Below, piece by piece: positions 1 to 9,048 of a stretch of DNA of 64,000 nucleotides. The stretch's first letter is position 1. Each line of letters opens with the position of its first letter. The position numbers and the translations under genes were made by a program. The stretch is from Bacteroidota bacterium (GTDB lineage: Bacteria > Bacteroidota > Bacteroidia > UKL13-3), in NCBI GenBank assembly GCA_947507965.1, contig CANNQU010000006.1:17781-81780 (forward strand), written 5' to 3'. Below the pieces are notes generated by a model that ran no database searches, was not told the DNA's origin, and was given only the letters and a program-made list of their open reading frames with translations.

Positions 1-426
1 ATTGCAAAAAAAATAGGAATCACCGATTTAGTTGATTTGGATAAGAAGGTTGGAAACCAACGGAATCGATTAAAGAGCATGCCGGGAAATACGTTAGAGG
101 CATTTCTCGGAGCCTTATTTTTAGACAAAGGATATAATGCAACGGAGAAATTTATCTCTTTACAGCTGCTTAATGTTTATCTCGATATCGATGTCTTAGT
201 AACCATCGAAACCAATTTCAAGAGTCGAATTATTAATTGGTGCCAGAAAGAGGCGAAGGTAATTACATTCGAAAATATTGATACCGTGATGGGTAAACAT
301 AACCAAAAACAGTTTAAGGTACAAGTCATGATCGATGAAAAATCGTATGGTATTGGCCTTGATTACAACAAACGTAAAGCCGAGCAGGAAGCTGCTGAAA
401 AGACGTGCAAGATGCTTGGAATTTGA
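1..426 (+). CDS. rnc: Ribonuclease III, C-terminal part (cut by window start)
   Basis: The reading frame is open to base 1, so the gene is truncated by the window edge; the listed TTG at 37 is not its start. The visible part holds the end of the endonuclease domain (GNTLEAFLGALFLDKGY, the region carrying the late catalytic acidic residues of RNase III) followed by a double-stranded-RNA-binding domain ending in the typical KRKAEQEAAEKTCKMLGI helix. RNase III cleaves double-stranded RNA during rRNA and mRNA processing in the cytoplasm. The next gene, asnS, is convergent about 115 bp away, and no clear terminator separates them. Family assignment is confident; the N-terminal half cannot be judged. 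Confidence 0.9.
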   Translation: MAKKIGITDLVDLDKKVGNQRNRLKSMPGNTLEAFLGALFLDKGYNATEKFISLQLLNVYLDIDVLVTIETNFKSRIINWCQKEAKVITFENIDTVMGKHNQKQFKVQVMIDEKSYGIGLDYNKRKAEQEAAEKTCKMLGI

Positions 427-541
427 TGAGAAGGAGGAGCATCTCTTCGGCTACTCTCTTGAATGGCTCAACAAAGTAATAAAGGTTCACTTTTCGCATC
501 GCATGGAGAACGAAGCAGCACCGTTAATTTAAAGATTGTTG

Positions 542-2074
542 TTAGGGCATTAAATTGCCGTACATTCTAGGAAAAGGAATGGATTCGCGTACATGCGGCA
601 ATTTGCATACCCATGTCACAATGCGTTCTAACCCCAATCCAAAACCGGCATGAGGAACACTTCCAAAGCGACGCAAATCTAAATACCATTCAAAAACGTC
701 CAATGGTAAGCCATGCTCGTGTATTTTTTCTATCAGTAAGTCTACGTCCGTTTCCCGTTCTCCTCCTCCTATAATTTCACCGTAGCCCTCCGGTGCTAAC
801 ACGTCAACACCTCGTGCAAAACGGGAGTCGTTAGGATCGCGTTTTAAATAGAATGCTTTTACGGCATGTGGCCAGTTATAAACCATGATGGGCAAGTCGA
901 ACAAACGGGTAATAACCGTTTCATCGCTACCACCAAAGTCATTGCCATACTCGAAATTTTTCGCCGAAGTAATCCAACCGGGGATATTACGTTGCTGTTC
1001 TTCGAGGTCTTTTAGTTCTTGCTTTAATCCATCGATTTTAGCTTGATTAAAATTGATTTCCCCTTGCTTTTTTATGACCCCAGTTTTAATTTTTTCTGTA
1101 CGCTCGTCAATTTCGGCGGCAATGGTAATAATTCGTGCTTCAATAGTTTTCAACTCTTCTTCTAAGGAGAGAATACTGTTTTTCCCATTCACGTCTTTCT
1201 CTCCTTTAATAATAGCTACGGCTTCATCATACAATAAGCGAGGAAATCCATGGTTAACGGTGTTTTCAAGTACTTTTACATCACGCTCTAAAATGGCTAA
1301 CTCATTTTTGTTTTTATCGAGCACCTCTTTACAAATATGTTTCATCATGGCTTCAATACAATCCATATTCATGAAAATATCGTAGAAAGCCATCTCCGGT
1401 TCCATCATCCAAAACTCACTCAGATGACGCCGTGTTTTACTTTTCTCTGCCCTAAAGGTAGGCCCAAAGGTGTAAATCTTTCCCATGGCCATGGCCATGG
1501 CTTCCCCATATAGTTGCCCGCTTTGCGATAAATAGGCTTTGGTGTCTTTATCAAAATATTCCACTTCGAATAAATTACTCGTTCCTTCCGATGCGTTTCC
1601 TGTGAAAATCGGTGCATCCATTTGAACGAAGCCATCATTTTGAAAATAGGTATGAATACTATAGATAATGGTGTTTCGAATACGCATTATAGCCCATTGT
1701 CGTTGACTTCTTAGCCACAAATGACGGTTGGTCATTAAAAATTCGATGCCATGCTCTTTTTTTGTGATTGGATAATCGACCGCAATACTGATGATTTTTA
1801 AGTCGGTTACCTGCAGCTCTATTCCTCCCATTTGTCGCTCATCGGCTTTTAGTGTTCCGGTAAGCACACAACTCGATTCTTGTGTTAATTTCTTGGCGTT
1901 TTCAAATACTTCAGGAGCTACCATCTGCTCATTAACCACACACTGACAACGGCCGGTACCATCTCGTAATACAATAAAAAACAAGCCCTTGCTGCTGCGC
2001 TTATTGTCGGTCCAGCCTTGTAGCGTTACGGTTTGCCCGATATATTGTTGAAGTTTCTCTATGGTGGTATTCAT
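542..2074 (-). CDS. asnS: Asparaginyl-tRNA synthetase with coiled-coil insertion
   Basis: Charges tRNA-Asn with asparagine in the cytoplasm. Residues 1-100 form the OB-fold anticodon-binding domain. The class II core follows, with motif 2 around YTFGPTFRAE (about 201-210) and motif 3 near GFGLGLERIV (about 477-486). At 510 residues it is longer than the roughly 465 usual for bacterial AsnRS. The extra length sits at about residues 292-372, a lysine/glutamate-rich stretch predicted to be coiled coil, between PRLLYDEAV and FEYGNDFGG of the core. The core motifs look intact, so the enzyme is probably active. A -7 box lies 27 bases upstream of the ATG. The gene appears to be a single transcription unit. 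Confidence 0.95.
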   Translation of the reverse strand: MNTTIEKLQQYIGQTVTLQGWTDNKRSSKGLFFIVLRDGTGRCQCVVNEQMVAPEVFENAKKLTQESSCVLTGTLKADERQMGGIELQVTDLKIISIAVDYPITKKEHGIEFLMTNRHLWLRSQRQWAIMRIRNTIIYSIHTYFQNDGFVQMDAPIFTGNASEGTSNLFEVEYFDKDTKAYLSQSGQLYGEAMAMAMGKIYTFGPTFRAEKSKTRRHLSEFWMMEPEMAFYDIFMNMDCIEAMMKHICKEVLDKNKNELAILERDVKVLENTVNHGFPRLLYDEAVAIIKGEKDVNGKNSILSLEEELKTIEARIITIAAEIDERTEKIKTGVIKKQGEINFNQAKIDGLKQELKDLEEQQRNIPGWITSAKNFEYGNDFGGSDETVITRLFDLPIMVYNWPHAVKAFYLKRDPNDSRFARGVDVLAPEGYGEIIGGGERETDVDLLIEKIHEHGLPLDVFEWYLDLRRFGSVPHAGFGLGLERIVTWVCKLPHVRESIPFPRMYGNLMP

Positions 2075-2100
2075 GCGAAGAAGTTACTGAAATTGAAATG

Positions 2101-2108
2101 CGAAGATA
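2101..2108 (-). promoter_or_regulatory. asnS -7 promoter element (TATCTTCG)
   Basis: On the minus strand TATCTTCG lies 26 bases before the asnS ATG. It is one mismatch from the Bacteroidetes TAnnTTTG -7 element. The predicted transcript leader is about 20 nt. Confidence 0.5.
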
Positions 2109-2212
2109 AATTTTAATTGACAATTAACGATTGCTATTTCACAAAGAAGTACCACCTAAAAGTTGGATACTTAGATCAGGCGATGTTTATTACTAAGCAG
2201 TAACCATTATTT

Positions 2213-5098
2213 TCAATGATTCATTTCAAGTCGTGCCTTCAAAAATGCTGCCGTATAACTTTCCTTACAGGTTGCCAAGTCCTCCGGTGTGCCTGCGAAT
2301 ATCAGGTTTCCTCCGGCATCGCCGCCCTCCGCACCAAGGTCAATTACCCAGTCGGCACATTTAATAATATCTATATTGTGTTCAATAACGATTATGCTAT
2401 GACCCTGTACGAGCAATGCATGAAAAGAAGCAAGTAATTTGTTGATATCATGGAAATGCAGGCCGGTGGTAGGCTCGTCAAATATAAACAATACATGTTC
2501 GCTGGTATGTGTGCCCTTTCCAAGGAAGGAGGCAAGTTTCACTCGCTGTGCCTCTCCACCACTTAAAGTATTGCTACTCTGCCCCAGTTGAACATAGCCT
2601 AAACCCACATCTTGCAAAGGCTTGATTCGATTGATAATGGTTTTTTCTCCCTCAAAAAATGCCATCGCTTCATCGATGGTAAGGCATAACACCTCAAAAA
2701 TATTTTTCTCGTTAAAGGTCACATCCAATACCTCCGATTTGAAGCGCTTCCCTTTGCAATCATCGCATGGTAAGTGTACATCGGCCATAAACTGCATTTC
2801 AACGGTAATGTCGCCTTCGCCTTTGCACTGGTCGCATCGGCCTCCATCAACGTTGAAACTAAAATGGGCTGGGGTGAAGCCATGAGCGCGAGAGGCAGGT
2901 TGCTCGGCGTATAACGACCGTATGGCATCGTATGCTTTTACATAGGTTACCGGGTTGCTTCTCGATGATTTTCCAATCGGGTTTTGGTCCACCATTTCTA
3001 CCTGGCTGATACTTTTTATATCCCCATTGAGGGTAGAATATTTTCCAATAATCTCCGGTGCCATACCTTCAATTTGCTTTTTAAGGGCAGGATATAAAAT
3101 GGTTTTTACCAAACTGGTTTTTCCACTTCCACTCACCCCGGTAACCACCGTGAGTGTGTTCAGGGGGAACTTAACATCAATGTTTTTTAAGTTATTTTCT
3201 TTGGCTCCTGTCAACTCAATAAAATTATTCCATTTTCTGCGAGATGTTGGAATGGAAATTTTTTCATTGCCATTTAAGTATCGAGCGGTTAAGCTGTTGT
3301 TGTTTTTTAGGAGTTCAGTAGGAGTGCCTTGTGCCACTAAATAGCCTCCGCCAACTCCCGCCAATGGGCCGATATCAATGAGCACATCCGCCGCTCGCAT
3401 GATGTCTTCTTCGTGTTCTACAACAATAACGGTGTTTCCCAAGTTCCTTAATTTAATCAATACACTCAATAAGCGTTGGGTGTCGCGCGGGTGTAATCCA
3501 ATGCTAGGCTCATCTAAAATATATAAAGAGCCTACCAAACTGCTGCCTAAGGAGGTTGCTAAATTAATACGCTGGCTTTCCCCTCCGCTTAGCGAATTAC
3601 TCAAACGATTAAGTGTTAGATAACCTAACCCTACATCATGCAAGAAACTTAATCGATTGGTTACTTCTATTAATATACGGGAAGCTATTTTGGCGTCGTT
3701 GTCATTTAATTTTAAGTTTTTGAAATAGTCCCAAGCCTTATCCACGCTCATTAAAACAATGTCGGTAATGCTTTTGAAGTTTTTGGGTTCTTTGCTGTTA
3801 AGGTCTTTCAGGTGCACATACTGCGCGTCTTTTCGTAACCTGGATCCTCTGCAATCGGGACATATTTTTCGTCCACGATAACGACTTAACAGTACACGGT
3901 ACTGTATTTTATAGAGTTGACTTTCTACTTCTGCAAAAAAATCGTTGATACCCCCAAAATGTTTACAACCTTTCCATAGCAGATCTTTCTCTGTTTCGTT
4001 GAGTTCACTATAGGATCGATGTATTGGGAAATCGGCTTTGATGGCACCTTTTATTACTTGCTCTTTCCAGCTGCTTAAAATAGCACCTCGCCAACATGCA
4101 ACGGCATCATCATACACACTTTTATTGGTATCGGGGATGACTAAATTTTCGTCTATTCCTAAAACACTTCCAAACCCCTCGCAGGCTTTACAAGCGCCAT
4201 AGGGATTATTAAAACTAAAGAAAGGAACACTAGGGATTTCAAATTGAATGCCATCGGCCTCAAATTTATTATTAAAGTTTTTTTCGGTGGCCGCATTTTC
4301 ATGGTCTACTATTTTAATATAGCACGAACCGTTGCCTTCGGCAAAAGCCGTTTGAACCGAATCGCTGATACGATTGATAAGGTCCTCATCATTGGCTTTT
4401 ACGGTAATACGATCAATGAGCAGCGAAACATTTTCGTAAAAAAGGGTCTTTGTTTTTTGCTTTTTTAAAGAATCTTCAAAATGTTTGATGCCCCCTTCCT
4501 CTATCAGATCGTCAATTCGTTTGGGTACATCGTTTACTAACAACCGAGAATAGCCACGTTGCTGAATGGCTTGGATTTCCTGTGCAAACGTCTTCTCCTT
4601 CGTTTTTATAATCTTGTTGTAGATGAGGGCTTTGGTTTCATCAGGAAAGGATAAAATATAATCAACGACATCCGTCACGGTCTGCGTTTTTACTTCTGTG
4701 CCACTAACCGGCGAATATGTTTTACCCACCCTTGCAAAAAGCAGTTTGAGATAATCGTAAATTTCAGTGCTCGTACCTACCGTACTCCTTGGATTACGTG
4801 TGTTTACTTTTTGTTCTATGGCAGTAGCGGGTGCTATGCCTTTAATATAATCAACTTCAGGTTTGTTGAGTTTACCCATAAACTGCCGAGCATAGGCACT
4901 CAAGCTCTCTACGTAGCGGCGCTGGCCTTCTGCATAGATGGTGTCGAAGACTAAACTGCTTTTACCACTTCCACTTACTCCGGTTACCACGACTAATTTG
5001 TTGCGTGGGATGGCGACATCAATGTTTTTTAAATTGTGCATCCGTGCACCTTTTACAATCAGGTACTCACGAGGAGATAAAGAATTGAAATCACTCAT
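2213..5098 (-). CDS. uvrA: Excinuclease ABC subunit A (UvrA)
   Basis: Damage-recognition ATPase of nucleotide excision repair. It has two ABC ATPase halves: Walker A GVSGSGKSS near residue 45 and GVSGSGKTS in the second half, with signatures LSGGESQR and LSGGEAQR each followed by a DEP Walker B. The UvrB-binding region (about 130-200) and the C-terminal zinc module (CDQC...CDDC) are present. In the first zinc module only the second CxxC (CKAC) remains; the first pair is replaced (EADGIQFEIPSV). I start at the ATG at 5098 (MSDFN) because the upstream TTG at 5113 lies inside a GACCTTTGC promoter-like box. Length is normal for the family. Bacteroidota often carry several UvrA paralogues, so this may not be the only copy. 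Confidence 0.93.
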   Translation of the reverse strand: MSDFNSLSPREYLIVKGARMHNLKNIDVAIPRNKLVVVTGVSGSGKSSLVFDTIYAEGQRRYVESLSAYARQFMGKLNKPEVDYIKGIAPATAIEQKVNTRNPRSTVGTSTEIYDYLKLLFARVGKTYSPVSGTEVKTQTVTDVVDYILSFPDETKALIYNKIIKTKEKTFAQEIQAIQQRGYSRLLVNDVPKRIDDLIEEGGIKHFEDSLKKQKTKTLFYENVSLLIDRITVKANDEDLINRISDSVQTAFAEGNGSCYIKIVDHENAATEKNFNNKFEADGIQFEIPSVPFFSFNNPYGACKACEGFGSVLGIDENLVIPDTNKSVYDDAVACWRGAILSSWKEQVIKGAIKADFPIHRSYSELNETEKDLLWKGCKHFGGINDFFAEVESQLYKIQYRVLLSRYRGRKICPDCRGSRLRKDAQYVHLKDLNSKEPKNFKSITDIVLMSVDKAWDYFKNLKLNDNDAKIASRILIEVTNRLSFLHDVGLGYLTLNRLSNSLSGGESQRINLATSLGSSLVGSLYILDEPSIGLHPRDTQRLLSVLIKLRNLGNTVIVVEHEEDIMRAADVLIDIGPLAGVGGGYLVAQGTPTELLKNNNSLTARYLNGNEKISIPTSRRKWNNFIELTGAKENNLKNIDVKFPLNTLTVVTGVSGSGKTSLVKTILYPALKKQIEGMAPEIIGKYSTLNGDIKSISQVEMVDQNPIGKSSRSNPVTYVKAYDAIRSLYAEQPASRAHGFTPAHFSFNVDGGRCDQCKGEGDITVEMQFMADVHLPCDDCKGKRFKSEVLDVTFNEKNIFEVLCLTIDEAMAFFEGEKTIINRIKPLQDVGLGYVQLGQSSNTLSGGEAQRVKLASFLGKGTHTSEHVLFIFDEPTTGLHFHDINKLLASFHALLVQGHSIIVIEHNIDIIKCADWVIDLGAEGGDAGGNLIFAGTPEDLATCKESYTAAFLKARLEMNH

Positions 5099-5148
5099 TT
5101 TTCTGGCGTGCAAAGGTCGTGTTTTTCAATGATAAAATTTTAAAGAAG

Positions 5149-6696
5149 TTAACTTTTGAATTCTCCAAACACCGAACGCATCGCATCGGCTATTTCTCCT
5201 AAGGTGGCGTATTGCTCTACGGCATCCACGATCAATGGCATTAAATTTTCTGTTCCTTGGGCAGCACGTGTAATTTTTTGTAGTGAAGTCGTCACCGCAA
5301 TATTGTCTCGCTCTTTTCTTAATTGCTTTAGTTTTAATGATTGTGTTTTACGTATGCTGTCATCTACACGCAATAAGGGGGTGTCATTTTTTTCTTCTGA
5401 AGTGAATTTATTAACACCGACAACGATTTTTTCACTACGCTCAATTTCTTTTTGATACTTATAGGAGGCCTTCGCGATTTCGTCTTGAATATATCCATTT
5501 TCAGTAGCTGTCACACTGCCTCCCATGGCATCAATTTTTTTTATATAGTGCCAAGCTTCTGTTTCTATGGTATTGGTGAGCTCTTCTACAAAAAAACTAC
5601 CTCCTAATGGATCTACCGTATTGGTTATACCACTCTCATAAGCGATGAGCTGCTGTGTACGTAAAGCAATACTGGCAGCCGATTCAGTAGGTAGGGAGAG
5701 TGCTTCATCGAAGCCATTGGTATGCAAGGATTGTGTGCCACCAAGTACGGCAGCTAATGCTTGCAACGCTACCCGTACAATATTATTTTGCGGCTGTTGT
5801 GCGGTGAGTGTGCTACCACCGGTTTGGGTATGAAAACGAAGCATCATAGCCTTCGGATTCGTGGCTCCTAGTTCATGCATGATCTTCGACCACATGCGTC
5901 GTGCGGCTCGGAACTTGGCGATCTCTTCAAAAAAATCATTATGTGCGTTAAAGAAGAAACTGAGTCGTTCACCAAAAACATTTATATCTAATCCTTTGGC
6001 AAGGGCTGCTTGTACATACGCCTTGCCATTGCTGAGGGTGAAAGCTATTTCCTGCACCGCAGTGCTTCCTGCCTCCCGTATATGATACCCACTAATGCTG
6101 ATGGTATTCCACTTGGGTAATTCTTTGCTGCAGTATTCAAAAATATCGGTGATGATACGCATACTCGCTTTTGGCGGATAAATATACGTGCCACGTGCCG
6201 CATATTCTTTCAGGATATCGTTTTGTATTGTTCCTGATATTTTCATTAAATCGGCTCCTTGCTTTTTTGCCAATGCAATATACATGGCGAGTAAAATGGA
6301 GGCCGAAGCATTAATGGTCATGCTCGTCGTGATTTTCTCTAACGCAATACCCTCGAATAAGATTTCGATATCGCGCAAGGAGTCAATGGCTACCCCTACT
6401 TTTCCTACCTCTCCATCACTCAGCTCATGATCGCTGTCATATCCTATTTGCGTTGGCAAATCGAAAGCTACACTCAAGCCAGTGGTGCCTTGCTGCAATA
6501 AAAAATGATAACGCTTATTACTTTCTTCGGCCGTACTAAAACCGGCGTACTGTCTCATCGTCCAAAGTCGTCCACGGTACATATTGGGTTGAACCCCCCG
6601 AGTATAGGGGAACTGCCCGGGCTGTTCATTCATCGTGGACTCTTCGGTATAAACTTCTTTAATGGTTATTCCTGAATCGGTTGTAAACTGGGTCAT
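5149..6696 (-). CDS. Methylmalonyl-CoA mutase catalytic subunit lacking the B12-binding domain
   Basis: Encodes the TIM-barrel substrate-binding domain of the adenosylcobalamin-dependent acyl-CoA mutases ([40 protein letters not shown]). The Tyr in RQYAG and the Arg in ASMRII match the positions that distinguish methylmalonyl-CoA mutases from isobutyryl-CoA mutases, which have Phe and Gln there. This favours methylmalonyl-CoA/succinyl-CoA interconversion. At 515 residues it stops after the barrel, so a separate B12-binding subunit must be encoded elsewhere. I use the ATG at 6696 rather than the track start at 6774: TACTTTTGC lies 6 bases upstream of 6696, so longer forms would begin upstream of the promoter. 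The leader is then near zero. Confidence 0.85.
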   Translation of the reverse strand: MTQFTTDSGITIKEVYTEESTMNEQPGQFPYTRGVQPNMYRGRLWTMRQYAGFSTAEESNKRYHFLLQQGTTGLSVAFDLPTQIGYDSDHELSDGEVGKVGVAIDSLRDIEILFEGIALEKITTSMTINASASILLAMYIALAKKQGADLMKISGTIQNDILKEYAARGTYIYPPKASMRIITDIFEYCSKELPKWNTISISGYHIREAGSTAVQEIAFTLSNGKAYVQAALAKGLDINVFGERLSFFFNAHNDFFEEIAKFRAARRMWSKIMHELGATNPKAMMLRFHTQTGGSTLTAQQPQNNIVRVALQALAAVLGGTQSLHTNGFDEALSLPTESAASIALRTQQLIAYESGITNTVDPLGGSFFVEELTNTIETEAWHYIKKIDAMGGSVTATENGYIQDEIAKASYKYQKEIERSEKIVVGVNKFTSEEKNDTPLLRVDDSIRKTQSLKLKQLRKERDNIAVTTSLQKITRAAQGTENLMPLIVDAVEQYATLGEIADAMRSVFGEFKS

Positions 6697-6702
6697 ATGT
6701 CG

Positions 6703-6711
6703 GCAAAAGTA
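6703..6711 (-). promoter_or_regulatory. Mutase gene -7 promoter element (TACTTTTGC)
   Basis: An exact TAnnTTTG match on the minus strand, 6 bases before the ATG at 6696. It implies a nearly leaderless transcript and rules out the longer ORF-track start. Confidence 0.6.
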
Positions 6712-6987
6712 GGGTATTTTACATTGAATTATTTCAGCCCTGTCAATTACCGGTAATCTAGGTTCAGTAGCCATAAAATAGAGCTCTCATGGAAGCATGT
6801 GGAACGAGGCTTTGTTTTCTGTTGATATGCCTCTTTGGAGAAATTAAGATTTATATTTTCTGCGAAAGGGTGTTTTTCAATTTAAGTGTATTTTATCTTA
6901 ATTTATTTTTTTTCGTATCGGATAATATCAATTAAATTATTTAACATCTTGATTATCACATATTTAATCAGGAACGTTTTGCACAAA

Positions 6988-7015
6988 GGAAACATTTAAT
7001 AAAAAATATGTTTCC
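6988..7015 (+). promoter_or_regulatory. Candidate TetR operator: inverted repeat GGAAACAT-N12-ATGTTTCC
   Basis: A perfect 8-bp inverted repeat with arm centres 20 bp apart (about two helical turns). It lies just upstream of the tetR -7 box, so it would overlap the -33 region. A further GTTTCC half-site follows at 7019-7024. Position and symmetry fit autorepression of the efflux operon by its TetR-family regulator; this is inferred, not shown. Confidence 0.55.
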
Positions 7016-7031
7016 ATCGTTTCCTTTTTGG

Positions 7032-7039
7032 TATATTTG
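7032..7039 (+). promoter_or_regulatory. tetR-efflux operon -7 promoter element (TATATTTG)
   Basis: An exact TAnnTTTG match 13 bases upstream of the tetR ATG. It is the only obvious promoter for the four-gene efflux operon. The inverted repeat at 6988-7015 ends 16 bases upstream. Confidence 0.65.
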
Positions 7040-7052
7040 CGCCATATTTTAA

Positions 7053-7679
7053 ATGGACGAGATTAAAAATAAAATTCTGACCGGAGCAATTAAATTATAC
7101 ATGCAGTATGGGGTAAAAAGCCTTACCATGGATGATATTTCTCGCGAATTGGGGATCTCAAAGAAAACCTTATACCTCTACGTTTCCGATAAGGATGATT
7201 TGGTTCATCAGGCGGTTTCAATGCACCTTAGTGGTGAGGAGCAAGAATGCAATGCGGTATTCAATCAGTTGAATAATCCTATTGTTGAAATGATTGAAGT
7301 GATAAAATGGCAGTTTAAAACACATGGGAAAATGAACCAGAGTGGGTTATACGACTTGAAGAAATACCATCCCGAAAGCTTCAAGGAGTTTTTGTCATTC
7401 AAAGATCGCAGCATTAAACCTCGGTTAATAGATAACTTGAAACGCGGAATTGAATTGGGGGTGTATCACAGCGATATGAATATCGAATCGACGGTTCAGG
7501 TATATCTGCATTTGATCGATTTCTCGTTTAGTCCCAATATTATCGGATTTAACACCATGGCCAAAATTATGTACGAACTAGTTAAGTACCATCTGTACTC
7601 GGTTACTTCCATCAAAGGCCGGAAAATATTAGTCAAAGAATTAGAAAAATTTAATATCGAATTACAGCAATTTATATGA
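7053..7679 (+). CDS. TetR/AcrR-family transcriptional regulator
   Basis: Residues 5-50 form a TetR-type DNA-binding domain (KNKILTGAIKLYMQYG, then the helix-turn-helix MDDISRELGISKKTLYLYVSDKDDL). The C-terminal 150 residues are the variable ligand-binding and dimerisation domain. The stop overlaps the next gene's ATG by four bases (ATGA), so it is translationally coupled to the TolC-family gene and is the first gene of the efflux operon. The usual role in this arrangement is a drug-responsive repressor of the pump and of itself. The inverted repeat upstream is a plausible operator. The ligand is unknown. Confidence 0.9.
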   Translation: MDEIKNKILTGAIKLYMQYGVKSLTMDDISRELGISKKTLYLYVSDKDDLVHQAVSMHLSGEEQECNAVFNQLNNPIVEMIEVIKWQFKTHGKMNQSGLYDLKKYHPESFKEFLSFKDRSIKPRLIDNLKRGIELGVYHSDMNIESTVQVYLHLIDFSFSPNIIGFNTMAKIMYELVKYHLYSVTSIKGRKILVKELEKFNIELQQFI

Positions 7680-9001
7680 AAAGATTAGTATTTCTCATGC
7701 TCTGTTCTGGCATGTTCATTCGGAGTATGGCACAAGCTGAAGCTCCATTAAATCTTTCCTTAGACGAGGCCATTTCGATGGGGTCTAAATACAATACCTC
7801 GCTTAAAAACGCAGCTATTGATGTAAAATTAGCGGACCAAAAAGTTCGTGAAATTATGAGTTCAGGTTTCCCACAACTCAATGGTTCGGGAAGCTTGAAT
7901 GACTATATTAAATCGCCTATTTCATTAATTCCGGCACAAATCTTCGGTGGTCCTCCCGGCACCTATCAAGAGGTTTCCTTTGTTCCAAAATATGGCCTAT
8001 CGGGTGGGGTATCGGCCTCACAACTAGTGTTTAATGGAAGTTATTTTTTAGGTGTGAAAGCATCGAAAGAATATGCGGAGTTTATAAAAGTGCAACAGGA
8101 GAAAACAAAATATGACGTTGAGCGGGATATTACCAAAGCATATCTTACCGTACTTTCTACTCAGGAAACACAAGCAATACTTCAGGAAACGACCAACCGG
8201 ATTGACACCCAATTGTATAATGTTAAAGAAATTTATAAGCAAGGGTTAGTAGAAAAGCTTGATGTGGATCGTTTGAAATTGGTTCAGAGTCAATTGCAGC
8301 AACAACTCACACAGTTAAAAGCAGCTATTGTGGTGCTTAAATCAGTATTAAATCTGCAAATGGGTGTTGATGTAAATAAATCGTTAAACTTAACTACCTC
8401 ATTGGATGAATTGAATAAGATGTTCTCTCTCGAGCGTTATGCCAATGCCGCCTTCGATGTAAATAACAAAATAGAAGTGAGAGTTCTATCAAAAGGTTTG
8501 GAGTTGCAAAAGCTAGCTGTAAAAGCTAATCAAATGGGATATTACCCTTCTTTGGTGGCTTTTGGCACGTATCAATTGAACGGACAGAACAACGATTTCA
8601 AATTCCCTAAATATTATAAAACAGCTATCGTAGGCCTTCAATTAAGCGTTCCAATTTTTGATGGCTTTGCAAAAGATGCGAAAATAAAACAGTCGAAACT
8701 TACACTTGAGCAGGTTGAAAACACGAAAGCGAATGTACAAAATGCGTTAACCATGGCGTATCTAAATGCAAATAACAACCTGTCGAATGCCAAAAATCAA
8801 TTGGAAATAAATAAGCAAACACTTGAATTGGCAGAGTTGGTTTACACCACCACCAAGACGAAGTATGATTTGGGGGTTGGGAGTAGTTTTGAATTAATAA
8901 CGGCGGATAGTGATTTTAAGAATGCCAAAATTCAATTCGTAATCTCTCAATATAATTTGGTGAATTCTATCTTCGATTTAAAAACAGCAATCGGTAAATA
9001 A
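7676..9001 (+). CDS. TolC-family outer membrane efflux channel
   Basis: The N-terminus is a Sec signal peptide ending near MAQA. The rest has the duplicated helical-hairpin pattern of outer membrane efflux proteins, with LSLDEAISMGSKYN at the start of the mature protein, a typical opening for the family. Long heptad-like helices (about 150-240 and 340-430) would form the periplasmic tunnel. At 441 residues it is of usual length. Placed between the regulator and the adaptor/pump genes, it should supply the outer membrane exit of a tripartite RND pump. Confidence 0.9.
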   Translation: MKRLVFLMLCSGMFIRSMAQAEAPLNLSLDEAISMGSKYNTSLKNAAIDVKLADQKVREIMSSGFPQLNGSGSLNDYIKSPISLIPAQIFGGPPGTYQEVSFVPKYGLSGGVSASQLVFNGSYFLGVKASKEYAEFIKVQQEKTKYDVERDITKAYLTVLSTQETQAILQETTNRIDTQLYNVKEIYKQGLVEKLDVDRLKLVQSQLQQQLTQLKAAIVVLKSVLNLQMGVDVNKSLNLTTSLDELNKMFSLERYANAAFDVNNKIEVRVLSKGLELQKLAVKANQMGYYPSLVAFGTYQLNGQNNDFKFPKYYKTAIVGLQLSVPIFDGFAKDAKIKQSKLTLEQVENTKANVQNALTMAYLNANNNLSNAKNQLEINKQTLELAELVYTTTKTKYDLGVGSSFELITADSDFKNAKIQFVISQYNLVNSIFDLKTAIGK

Positions 9002-9048
9002 CAGCAATATAAAAATAGCATCTCCGTATTTTAAAATCAAAATCAATT

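Noticed and set aside
335-532. ORF of 65 codons overlapping the end of rnc
   Set aside because: It reads a second frame through the RNase III dsRBD and has no signal, domain or start context; a shadow ORF.
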